A stretch of DNA of 10,172 nt from the NCBI GenBank assembly GCA_016256075.1, contig SDVU01000838.1, forward strand, positions 1-10,172, in the 5' to 3' direction. Shown in pieces: positions 1-6,220 of this stretch. The notes under the pieces were generated by a model. It was not told the DNA's origin and did not search any database. It saw only the letters and a program-made list of their open reading frames with translations. The DNA comes from Dictyocoela muelleri (Eukaryota > Microsporidia). The position numbers and the translations under genes were made by a program. Each line of letters opens with the position of its first letter. The stretch's first letter is position 1.

Positions 1-68
1 ATAAAAAAGAGGTATTTAGATGTAATTATTTTTATTTTTCTTTAAAATAATCAAGTAGGGTTTTTAGC

Positions 69-740
69 TCAGAATTCCTTTTTAAATAGATTTTTTGTTT
101 CAATGGATTTCAATGATTCATAAACTATTTGGTCATAATTATCTTCTATTAAAAGATAATCTTTTAAGGTTTTGAGGCTCGACATAACATTAGAATATGA
201 GATATTGTGAGTTTCAGGCTCGATATAAGTGGAATTGAAATTATTTCAGCCTCTAATTCTCCATTTTCAGCCTTCAATTCTCACTTTTCTCTTTGAACAT
301 TATTTCAGAGATGTCAATATCGAAAAAAAATCTGGCCTAAAATCCAAATATTCTGCATGTTCAGCTACATATTCCGCACAATGATTTTTTGTTACCTCTT
401 CAAAATTTATGTTTTTTCTTCTTGGCTGGCTTCATTAAATGCTAAAGATTGATTTTAATTCGAAAAAGAAGCTATTTCAACGACCTTTGCCAACAATGCT
501 TAATTGTATCGATGATAACATCGTCCCAGGCATGTTTGGCATAAATAATTGCATCCTTTACTGAAAATTCTTTTTAAGGATTTTCTAAAGAAACATCTTT
601 AGTAATTTTACCTACGATGGATGTCAGTTGATAGCTATAGAATTTTGATTTTAAACTTTCTATTATTCCAGCATCCAAAGGTGGTAACATGGAAGTACAT
701 TTTTCGGCAAAAATAATAACTCAATGTTAGATGTTTCGGA
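69..740 (-). pseudogene. pogo/Tigger-like DDE transposase, C-terminal remnant
   Basis: On the minus strand the pieces read like the end of a DDE_1 (pogo/Tigger/Jerky-type, Tc1/mariner superfamily) transposase. At 740-640 there is an LLFLP-K-N-V stretch followed by MLPPLDAGIIESLK, matching the family's LPPNTTS-LQPLDQGII-xFK block just after the third catalytic Asp. At 585-500 VKDAIIYAKHAWDD and IDTIKHCW match the family's DAI-AW-TI-NCW block. Further on (400-70) a low-complexity acidic tail reads SSLKTLKDYLLIEDN and ends at a stop at 69-71, as in Jerky-type tails. The catalytic Asp residues and the N-terminal DNA-binding domains are absent: the homology stops at about 740, beside the Merlin element end at 742. 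A one-base loss near 695 separates the LPKNV and MLPP frames, a stop lies between the two conserved blocks, and more shifts occur after the CW motif. This is a non-functional fossil of a plain DNA transposon. Family assignment is by motif recognition only. Confidence 0.68.
241..282. repeat. 21-bp tandem duplication inside the pogo remnant
   Basis: Two adjacent 21-bp units (241-261 and 262-282) share the core tttcagcc and the end aattctc. They lie in the acidic-tail part of the pogo-like pseudogene. Being a multiple of three, the duplication would add seven residues without changing frame, so it may predate inactivation. Confidence 0.55.
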
Positions 741-782
741 TCTCTGGTCAAATTTCCCCCCCGGGAAAAATTTGACTAGAGA
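741..782. repeat. Merlin A left terminus, palindromic
   Basis: Two copies of one motif are arranged head to head. The first, tctctggtcaaatttccc, reads into a C run. After cccggg it is followed by its complement-like partner gggaaaaatttgactagaga. The first copy is the partner of the right terminal repeat. The whole can fold into a hairpin of ~18 bp with few mismatches. Confidence 0.75.
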
Positions 783-848
783 TTCAAATAATAATAAAAA
801 AATTTTTTTGTAATTTTGATATTTAAATAAAATAAAAATATTATAGAA

Positions 849-944
849 TCACAACTTTATTAATTCTAAAACATTTTCTAATATTCTTTCCTTGTTATTA
901 AAAAAAAACAAAACTCGTTCAGAAACTCTTGTCTCATCGTAGTT
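849..944 (-). pseudogene. Severed C-terminal tail of the Merlin A transposase
   Basis: Directly after the TAA at 945-947 the same frame stays open for 31 codons and ends at TGA (849-851). It contains VLFFFNNKERILENVLEL, resembling the family's last helix (FLFRYN-type, then LxxxLxLI). Together with the upstream 265 codons this gives 297 codon positions, a normal length for these transposases. One point change, or a sequencing error, therefore separates this gene from full length. Confidence 0.65.
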
Positions 945-1742
945 TTATACCCAAAATTGTTTCCTTATTTCACTTTTAATTAATCCATTAATGCTTTCAA
1001 CGTTCTGTATATTAACAGCAGTGTTTGGATCAACAAAATTATACTTATGACACACATTCTTATGTGTGTATCCTCTCTCAGTCAATTTACCATACGATTT
1101 ATGTTCATCGGTATGAATTTCAGATCCGGAACAAACCTGTTCAGCTATAATAGGTAGTATTGTCGAAGCGGATTTATTAGGTATCACTTTGGCGTACACT
1201 CTTGTGACCCTACCTCTAACTTCTACGATCACTAGTGCATCGGTCCTATTGCTAGGTGATCTACCGCGGTGTGACTTACATTTGTAATTCAACATCGTTT
1301 CATCGACCTGGACTACAGAACCGATACCCCCTAACTTATTCTCGATAAAACATGGTTCCTGAATCAAAAACTTGAGTTTTTTTATAATTCTATGTATTGA
1401 CTTAGGGCTTACTGAGGTTATGGAAGAACAAATAGATTTAATTGATTGCCTAGACACATACTTAACCAATATTTTGATAATCTTTGTTATTGGCAGATTA
1501 AAACCTAAAAAAAATGAACCACCCCGAACCGACGTATATTTTTTATAGTCTTTACAAATCCTTTGCATGCATATCCAGGCATATCCATCTTCATTTCTCT
1601 TGTATGAGACAAAATCGGTGTAATTATTACATTTTTCACATTTATGCGAAGGTTTGAGCGTGTTCTGCTGCTGTAAATATGTAATAATCACCCGCTTATC
1701 TAAACTTTTAAATTCGGTCTCATAATATTCGATTGTCATCAT
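945..1742 (-). CDS. Merlin/IS1595-type (ISXO2-like) transposase, 265 aa, C-terminus cut by a stop
   Basis: This is a DDE transposase that would bind the element's terminal repeats and catalyse cut-and-paste transposition in the nucleus. Visible parts in order: an N-terminal zinc ribbon with C35, C38, C58 and C63 (CEKC, then CMQRIC); an SVRGGSFF stretch at 71-78, as in the family (R-K-x-S-F-F); a helical linker; then the RNase-H-like core. The core has D147 (QVDET), an SHRGR turn, D212 (HTDEHKSY) and E249 (NVESINGLIK), so the DDE triad is complete. NFVDP at 235-239 is the usual pre-E motif. The reading frame ends early with FWV: the family normally continues about 30-40 residues after the last E, and the DNA does continue homologously past this stop (849-944). 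The start at 1742 (ATGATG) is supported by a CCC motif five bases upstream. Probably inactive or weakly active if truncated. Confidence 0.85.
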   Translation of the reverse strand: MMTIEYYETEFKSLDKRVIITYLQQQNTLKPSHKCEKCNNYTDFVSYKRNEDGYAWICMQRICKDYKKYTSVRGGSFFLGFNLPITKIIKILVKYVSRQSIKSICSSITSVSPKSIHRIIKKLKFLIQEPCFIENKLGGIGSVVQVDETMLNYKCKSHRGRSPSNRTDALVIVEVRGRVTRVYAKVIPNKSASTILPIIAEQVCSGSEIHTDEHKSYGKLTERGYTHKNVCHKYNFVDPNTAVNIQNVESINGLIKSEIRKQFWV

Positions 1743-1746
1743 ATAA

Positions 1747-1749
1747 GGG
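1747..1749 (-). promoter_or_regulatory. CCC motif upstream of the Merlin A transposase start
   Basis: On the minus strand the start reads acccttatATG, with CCC at -7 to -5. CCC-type motifs just before the start codon are known for many microsporidian genes. The same CCCTT-ATG pattern recurs at 7146, 8089 and 8402 in this window. Confidence 0.5.
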
Positions 1750-1797
1750 TATGCATAAAAATAAATTTTAATTTAAAATATTTTTTTATTTATATCA

Positions 1798-1846
1798 GAG
1801 GGAAAACTTGACCACAGGTTCCCGTGGGGAGAAAATTTGACCACAG
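1798..1846. repeat. Merlin A right terminus, two direct motif copies
   Basis: Two copies of the terminal motif stand head to tail: gggaaaacttgaccacagg (1800-1818) and ggggagaaaatttgaccaca (from 1826). The spacer ttcccgtg lies between them. The outer copy pairs with the left terminus at 742. The inner copy lies about 55 bases upstream of the transposase start and could be a second transposase-binding site or part of its promoter (inference). Confidence 0.7.
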
Positions 1847-1860
1847 CTCCGTATTTTTGA

Positions 1861-2420
1861 ATGAGATATATAACGATTTAAATTTTAAATTATTGATATC
1901 AGATAATGGTAAGGGTTTAGAAATAAATATATCGCAGAATGGTGTAAGAAGAAAAATATAAAACATGAATTTTGTATTCATTATTTTAATGAGGAAAATG
2001 GCCGTATAGAACGCGTGAATAGAACATTGAGAAATGCTATAAATAATGAAAAAGGAAGTATATAGATGAGATTATGTAATTTTTTTAAAATTATAAAAAA
2101 TTATACACAGAGGAATTAAAATGTCTCAACATGAAGCATTGAAAAGAGAAAATTTTGAAAAAGTGATAAAGAATCAAAAATTTTATTGTAAAGAGTTAGG
2201 TATCAAGGATAAAAAATAAAGTTTAAAAATTGTAGATAGATTTTTGATAAGAAAAAAAAAATAAAAGTAGCAAGATTGACAAGGAATATGAATATGGTGG
2301 TGTTATTGATGAAATAATAGTACCAGAACAGTATAAAATTATAAATGACCATAAAATTATTATGAAGAGACACGAAAGCCAGTTTAAGTTAGAGAGTGAA
2401 TGTAGATTTCATGGATGAAT
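1861..2420 (+). mobile_element. LTR-retroelement fossil: end of the integrase region
   Basis: The plus strand shows scattered integrase-core signatures: an S-D-N-G motif near 1903 and an N-G-R-I-E-R-V-N motif near 2000 (the second Asp and the Glu region of the rve core). Near 2300-2390 is a V-x-x-Y-x-I...R-H-x-x-Q-x-K pattern typical of the C-terminal end of Ty3/gypsy-like integrases. It is an old, clearly broken copy with several breaks, and only the 3' end of pol is visible. No reverse transcriptase, protease, gag or long terminal repeats are recognisable in the window. Ty3/gypsy is the most likely family; other integrase-bearing elements cannot be excluded. Confidence 0.6.
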
Positions 2421-2639
2421 CATTGAAACATAGGATTGAATATGTTTCATATGTAAAACAGATTTAAATGTAAATGTACAATTTAGGATTTCGAACTAAG
2501 AGATAAAACGTAAATTATAGATTATGTTTCAATATTATCTATATAAAGAAAATTATTTAAATAAAGAATTTCTTTTAAGAAAGTTTTATTATCTTCGTCT
2601 TTATCTTCTAATAAGCGTGTTAAGAGAAAATCCAAGGAT
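2421..2639. other. AT-rich stretch without recognisable gene
   Basis: This links the retroelement fossil to the minisatellite. No conserved coding motif, structural RNA or strong repeat is seen. The open frame starting at 2524 consists mostly of repeat translation further on and is not credible as a gene. Confidence 0.5.
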
Positions 2640-2983
2640 GTACAAAATCGCAATTTTATATTACAAGGGATTTCATTTAATGTTTATATGTACAAGATTG
2701 CATTATTATATGTACAAGATTGCAATTTTATATGTACATGATTGTAATTTTATATTACAAGGGATTTCATTTCATGTTTATATGTACAAGATTGCATTTT
2801 TATATGTACAAGATTGCAATTTTATATGTACAGGATTGTAATTTTATATGGACAAGTTTTCATTTTTATATGTACAAGATTGCAGTTTTATATGTACAAG
2901 ATTGCAATGTTATATGTATAAGATTTTATTTGTATATGTACAATATTGCGATTTTATATGTACATAATTTTATTTTTACAGGG
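2640..2983 (+). repeat. 22-bp minisatellite array (gtacaagattgcaattttat)
   Basis: About 14 imperfect copies of a unit close to tatatgtacaagattgcaatt run head to tail. Near 2660-2690 and 2752-2782 the array contains a longer insert, ttacaagggatttcattt, so it has a ~94-bp higher-order period. Open frames across it are translated repeats (YKIAILYVQDCNF-like) with no protein-family signal. The last units before 2983 decay into tttacagggttttacaagg, running into the direct duplication that follows. Confidence 0.85.
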
Positions 2984-3136
2984 TTTTACAAGGTTATAGT
3001 TATATTTTTTTAAAAATGCTATTATAGACTCATTTGATTGATGTGTCAATATCAACGTTAAAATAGGGGTGTACATTTTAAAAAAACCCTTCATGACATT
3101 CAGCGTGGGGCCATCAAATGAGTAGAAATGTAACTT
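2984..3136. repeat. Direct duplication, copy 1 (153 bp)
   Basis: The copy starts ttttacaaggttatag and ends gtaactt, about 85% identical by eye to 3962-4119. It stops exactly at the left terminal inverted repeat of the 825-bp element. A 67-codon minus-strand frame overlaps it, but its counterpart in copy 2 is broken, so no gene is called. Both copies can be read on the plus strand as a short AIK-stop-VE stretch, faintly like the N-terminus of a Merlin transposase (weak). Confidence 0.75.
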
Positions 3137-3200
3137 GGGAGAGCGTTTTTTTGACAACTTAATTATTACTATTATATATTAAGCCCCCATGACAGAATAT
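3137..3200. repeat. Left terminal inverted repeat of the 825-bp element
   Basis: Pairs with 3900-3961. The best conserved core is attattactattatatatta (3162-3182), followed by ag-ccc-tgaca. It abuts duplication copy 1 with no gap. Confidence 0.7.
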
Positions 3201-3257
3201 AAAATAAATTCCAACTTACGGAAAAGAGAAGATTATATACAAAGATTTTATATATAC

Positions 3258-3372
3258 TTTTGATAGAAGCGCCCGGACAGAAAGAGTTTTCAGATGTTCT
3301 AAAAGATTTTGCATAGAAAAAATTTATTTAGACAATAATTAAATTTTTTTTGACCGGGTGTTTCTATCAAAA
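3258..3372. repeat. 115-bp hairpin, MITE-like, nested in the 825-bp element
   Basis: Terminal inverted repeats of 22 bp (ttttgatagaagcgcccgga, and the complement of ccgggtgtttctatcaaaa) match at 19 of 22 positions. The ~70-bp AT-rich interior has no coding capacity. The outer flanks are tatatac and ttataat, so a clean target duplication is not evident. Confidence 0.65.
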
Positions 3373-3589
3373 TTATAATTAAATTTTTGATATAGTTTTC
3401 TATTTTCCGCGGGTTAATAATATTTTTTTTTAATTCTGTTAAGCCATATATCTCAGTAGTTAACACTTTTGAACAAAAATTTAATTATCTAAGTTTAAAT
3501 ACTGCTGACTTTTCTTTAATAAATAAAAAGATAAGGCATTAAGCGGTCATAACTATATAATTATAGTATAATATAAAGTTTTTCCAGTG

Positions 3590-3890
3590 TGGTATAGCTG
3601 ATTAAGACTTGATCTAATATGACAATGAAGCATAATAGACTCACTTATGTGGTGTGATGAATGCAGCGACGCGTCTCGAAAAAAGCGTGAAAAATAAAAA
3701 TTCATGAAAAGCCACTATTTACCTATATACTGCCGAGTAATTAATAAAACGAAGATAGCGTATACAGCTGGCTTATGAGTAGCTTTGTAAGTAACGTATT
3801 ACCAGAACGAGAAGAACCAAAGGTCGCAGATTTAAGGTAGGAGACAGCACTCCAGGTTGGAAGCTATGGATGTTGCCAACATGTAATATA
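3590..3890. other. GC-richer tract of unknown nature
   Basis: Base composition here, especially 3770-3880, is near 45% G+C against about a quarter elsewhere. It includes short inverted pairs such as gttgg (3856) with ccaac (3876). I recognise no rRNA, tRNA, snRNA or protein family. All six frames contain stops within short distances. It may be a structured RNA remnant, or a fragment inserted from a sequence of different composition. Confidence 0.35.
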
Positions 3891-3899
3891 TATTTCTAT

Positions 3900-3961
3900 A
3901 TTATGTCACGGGTTCTTAATATATAATAGTAATAATGAGGTAGGCGAAAAAACCCTTTGCC
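3900..3961. repeat. Right terminal inverted repeat of the 825-bp element
   Basis: Mirror partner of 3137-3200: attatgtcacgggttctta, then atatataatagtaataatga, then gcgaaaaaaccctttgcc. It abuts duplication copy 2 directly. Confidence 0.7.
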
Positions 3962-4119
3962 TTTTACAAGGTTATAGTTATTTTTTTAAAAAAATGCTAT
4001 TATAGACTCGTTTGTTTGACGTGTAAATATCAAGGTAAAATTAGGAGTGTACATTTTTTAGACAAAAAACCTTTTATGACATCATACGTGAGGCCATAAA
4101 ATGAGTAGAAGTCCAACTT
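3962..4119. repeat. Direct duplication, copy 2 (158 bp)
   Basis: Same orientation as 2984-3136. Differences are scattered substitutions and a few short indels (for example ttttttagac against tttta), which suggests both copies are of appreciable age. It continues without a visible joint into the region upstream of the Merlin B pseudogene. Confidence 0.75.
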
Positions 4120-4429
4120 AATTCGATAATCAGTAAAAAAAGGAAAGGATGCGTATTTCGCTTTTCTAAATTGACATAGAAGTCCAAAAAGATTTTTTCA
4201 GGTGCAATACACATATAAGCTACGTTGAAAAATTTATTAGCTGCTTGAGTCGTCAATGTTTACTAACAATTTTTAAAGAACTGCCCAATCTTAATAATAC
4301 TAAAATATTGGCTTTCAGGGTCTAATATAATGGATATAGAGAAATATCTAGAATATCGAGATATCAAATTTACAGATTTTAAAAAAATTAAAATAGAAAT
4401 ATAATAGACAAGAGTTATCAACGAGTAGG
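4120..4429. other. Stretch without assignable gene
   Basis: By distance, the N-terminal half of the Merlin B transposase should lie here, but no zinc-ribbon cysteines or family motifs are recognisable on either strand. A 60-codon minus-strand frame (4074-4256) has no family signal and is not called. Confidence 0.4.
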
Positions 4430-4870
4430 AAAAATGTGAGGAAATTTATTATTGTAGAAATCGATTATTCCAAGCTTAGAAAGAGGAAGTATGATAGAGG
4501 GCATGTAGTCATGGTTTTTGGATACTAGGAGCATTATAACCAACGTATTCAAGAGAATAATTCTTAAAAAATCATCTCAGTGAACTAACTCAATTTTTTT
4601 TTCTCAAGGCAACACGTTCATCCTGACTCGATCAAATTTTCGATGGTACGCGTGGGTATAGTAATCTAGACCAACATTTCCTCGTTCATTTAAGAGTGAA
4701 TCATAGGGCGTAATTTGTTAATAAATTTAAAGGTGTTCGTATAAACACTATATAAGGTTGTTAGACAGGTATAAAATGGGATTATTTTAGGAACAGAACA
4801 AAGAAATTGGTATCTTTATATCTACCTATATTCATGCTAAATAGAAGTGAAAAAAGAAAGAACACTCGAT
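4430..4870 (+). pseudogene. Merlin B: decayed IS1595/Merlin-type transposase
   Basis: The core of a Merlin/ISXO2-like transposase survives in fragments. At 4454-4495 VEIDYSKLRKRKYDRGH matches the family's VEIDESKFGKRKYNRGH block: first catalytic Asp at 4463-4465, next residue Tyr instead of Glu. At about 4614-4660 HPDSIKFSDG-like sequence matches the H-I-x-P-G-S-x-I-x-(S/T)-D-G block. At 4690-4785 come VNH, FVNKFKGVRINTI and TGIKW, then FRNRTKK, corresponding to VNHS-NFVD-TGxHTNTIE-W-K and PRNRTK. The catalytic Glu is replaced by a stop at the TI-x-GC position, and the fragments lie in at least two frames. The C-terminal tail and the first ~140 residues are not recognisable. It belongs to a different Merlin subfamily from copies A, C and D, and it is the most decayed of the four. 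No terminal repeats were found. Confidence 0.7.
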
Positions 4871-4928
4871 ATTTAAATTAATTTTAAATAGAGTATTTGA
4901 TATTTCAATTAATAAATTTTAAAAAGAG
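4864..4928. repeat. Two-copy ~32-bp tandem repeat
   Basis: Two adjacent AT-rich units share the pattern gatattt-aattaa-ttttaaa-agag (4864-4893 and 4894-4928). They lie just after the Merlin B remnant and could be part of its lost terminus, given that the other Merlin ends here are also duplicated (speculative). Confidence 0.4.
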
Positions 4929-5040
4929 CAATTTTTTATTTTTTTCTAAAGGGTTATTTTTAAAAAAATTTACACACCATTTTTTGCCTTAATATACACA
5001 CAAGCCCAGACTCAAATTAAAATTTTTCACGTTTATCAGA

Positions 5041-5387
5041 GTAATAGGCCTATTTTGTCAGAGTATAAGACAAATTTTTAGAGTTATTGACATATTTAAA
5101 TAATTTATACAAAAGTAATCTATCCTAAAAAAACACCTTAAAATTAAAATCGTTGGAATTGTCGGCACTAATTTCTCCAGCATCGAGATTTATTCTTGAA
5201 AAGAAAATTATTTAAATTTACGTAAGATTAATTTCAGGATAAAGTGATTGATTTTTATTCTTTTAATAGGTAGGACTAAAACTCTTTGCGAGATTATTTT
5301 TATAAAAATAAATAGAAATAATTCAATGTAAAAGAAAATATTCGATTTTAACTTTATAATACGCCCATCTCTAAGAATATATTGAAC
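5041..5387. repeat. Left arm of a large diverged palindrome
   Basis: The reverse complement of this arm aligns with 5553-5880. Strong blocks are gttcaatatatt with agag-gggc and tcgaatatt (5338-5387 against 5553-5603), and cactttatcc-gaaatt-atctt (5215-5240 against 5690-5715). Another is taactctaaaaa (5075-5090 against 5838-5850). Spacing between blocks is nearly equal in both arms, so it is one long repeat rather than chance matches. Confidence 0.6.
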
Positions 5388-5552
5388 TACTAAATATGAA
5401 AATATCATTGCTATAATTTTTTATGTCTTTTATACATAAATTTTAACTTAGTTCTAATATTAACATCTAGACTGGCTTTTATTAAAAACTTATTTCTAAA
5501 ATATGTATATAAGACAATATGAGTTTTTTTTTTAAATATTATATATTTAGAA

Positions 5553-5880
5553 GTTCAATATATTTTTTAGAGGCGGGCCTCTAAGGAAAGCTATAATCGA
5601 ATATTCTTGTTTAAACCTATATATTTAATTTTATTAAAATAATCCCGCGGTGAGTTATCGTGCACCCTATTAATAACATAAAGAGCATTTCACTTTATCC
5701 AGAAATTTATCTTGCCTATTTATCAAACTATTGCTAAAAAACTGGGATATTAACGGTATAGTATTGATTATTTCCGATATTTTTTGTTTTTGTTATTATT
5801 TAGACCGACTTACATTGTGAAAATTTTTAAATTGTCTATAACTCTAAAAAAATATTTCTATAGCTCTTAAAAAATGACAC
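5553..5880. repeat. Right arm of a large diverged palindrome
   Basis: Partner of 5041-5387 around a centre near 5465, with a ~165-bp AT-rich spacer. It contains small GC islands (aggcgggcct at 5571-5580, tcccgcggtg at 5643). No shared coding signal was found between the arms. Confidence 0.6.
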
Positions 5881-6115
5881 TATACTTCTGCAAAAGAAAT
5901 GGTTTAAAACTCTATGAAAAGGATAATAACTCCGAAAAAACTAGGGTTTATAGCTGTACAAATAGGTATAAATTTTCATATTTGCTATAACCATGCAATA
6001 TGTGTCTATAACTTTGCAAAACTTTGCGCTATTGAAATCATGTACTTAAAAAAATCTAATTGGACATATTTAATGAATCATGTACATATAAAATTGCAAT
6101 CTTGTATATATAAAA
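5835..6115 (-). repeat. Degenerate 22-24-bp minisatellite, upstream part
   Basis: Loose head-to-tail units of the form ctataactctgcaaaa grade into atataaaattgcaatcttgt (6085-6105). The latter is the reverse complement of the unit in the 2640-2983 array. The frame 5914-6174 is translated repeat and not a gene. The array is interrupted by the Merlin C element and its traces resume at 7260. Confidence 0.55.
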
Positions 6116-6123
6116 ATGGGTGC

Positions 6124-6171
6124 TACCGACGAAAACGCACAACATTTAGATGTTGTTCGTTTTTTTCGGTA
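6124..6171. repeat. Merlin C left 48-bp palindromic terminus
   Basis: It reads taccgacgaaaacgcacaac, then a short central turn, then tgttgttcgtttttttcggta. The two halves are complementary apart from a few positions, so the end can form a hairpin. Confidence 0.8.
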
Positions 6172-6220
6172 TAGGGGGGGTAATAAAATGTAAACATTTA
6201 TAAAATAAAAATATATTTAT

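Larger units (their letters stand above)
742..1846 (-). mobile_element. Merlin A: IS1595/Merlin-type DNA transposon, nearly complete
   Basis: The element is about 1.1 kb, with one transposase gene between inverted repeats. The left end (ctctggtcaaatttcc, from 742) matches the complement of the right end (gaaaatttgaccacag, to 1846), about 17 of 20 bases. Size, single gene and DDE transposase fit the Merlin superfamily (eukaryotic relatives of IS1595/IS1016). The family makes 8-9-bp target duplications. The flanks tttcggat and ctccgtat agree at only 5 of 8 positions, so either the ends are slightly misplaced or the flanks have changed. The left flank is a pogo-like pseudogene and the right flank a retroelement fossil. 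The pogo homology does not resume on the right, so the site is not a simple insertion into one intact gene. Confidence 0.72.
3137..3961. mobile_element. 825-bp non-autonomous element with ~60-bp terminal inverted repeats
   Basis: The left end (gggagagcgtttttttgac..., 3137-3200) and the complement of the right end (3900-3961) agree over about 60 bases at roughly 84%. The inner 22 bases (attattactattatatatta) match exactly. There is no open frame above 60 codons. Just inside the left end, CCCCC directly precedes an ATG at 3190 that opens only 24 codons, up to a nested hairpin; this may be the vestige of a gene start. The interior holds the 115-bp hairpin (3258-3372) and a GC-richer tract (3590-3890). 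The superfamily is not recognised. It is flanked on both sides by a ~155-bp direct duplication. Confidence 0.65.

Noticed and set aside
1790-1981. 63-codon minus-strand frame
   Set aside because: It overlaps the Merlin A terminus and the antisense of the retroelement fossil, with no family motif.
2640-2983. CRISPR-like array
   Set aside because: Units are directly head to tail with no unique spacers, the host looks eukaryotic and no cas genes are present: an ordinary minisatellite.
2524-3013. Two overlapping plus-strand open frames of about 100 codons
   Set aside because: They translate the 22-bp minisatellite in different frames and give repetitive peptides with no family signal.
2954-3157. 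67-codon minus-strand frame over duplication copy 1
   Set aside because: The equivalent sequence in copy 2 is broken and the substitutions show no codon bias, so it is unlikely to be coding.
3440-3515. tRNA-like A-box (tatctcagtagttaaca) followed by a weak B-box-like agtttaaatac
   Set aside because: Acceptor, anticodon and T stems do not pair when laid out as a tRNA, so no tRNA is called.
3620-3665. Possible third fragment of the direct duplication (ataatagactcacttatg)
   Set aside because: Only about 15 bases match well; too short to separate from chance in AT-rich DNA.
5208-5408. 66-codon minus-strand hydrophobic frame
   Set aside because: It lies in the AT-rich arm of the large palindrome; the other arm shows no matching protein, so it is a compositional artefact.
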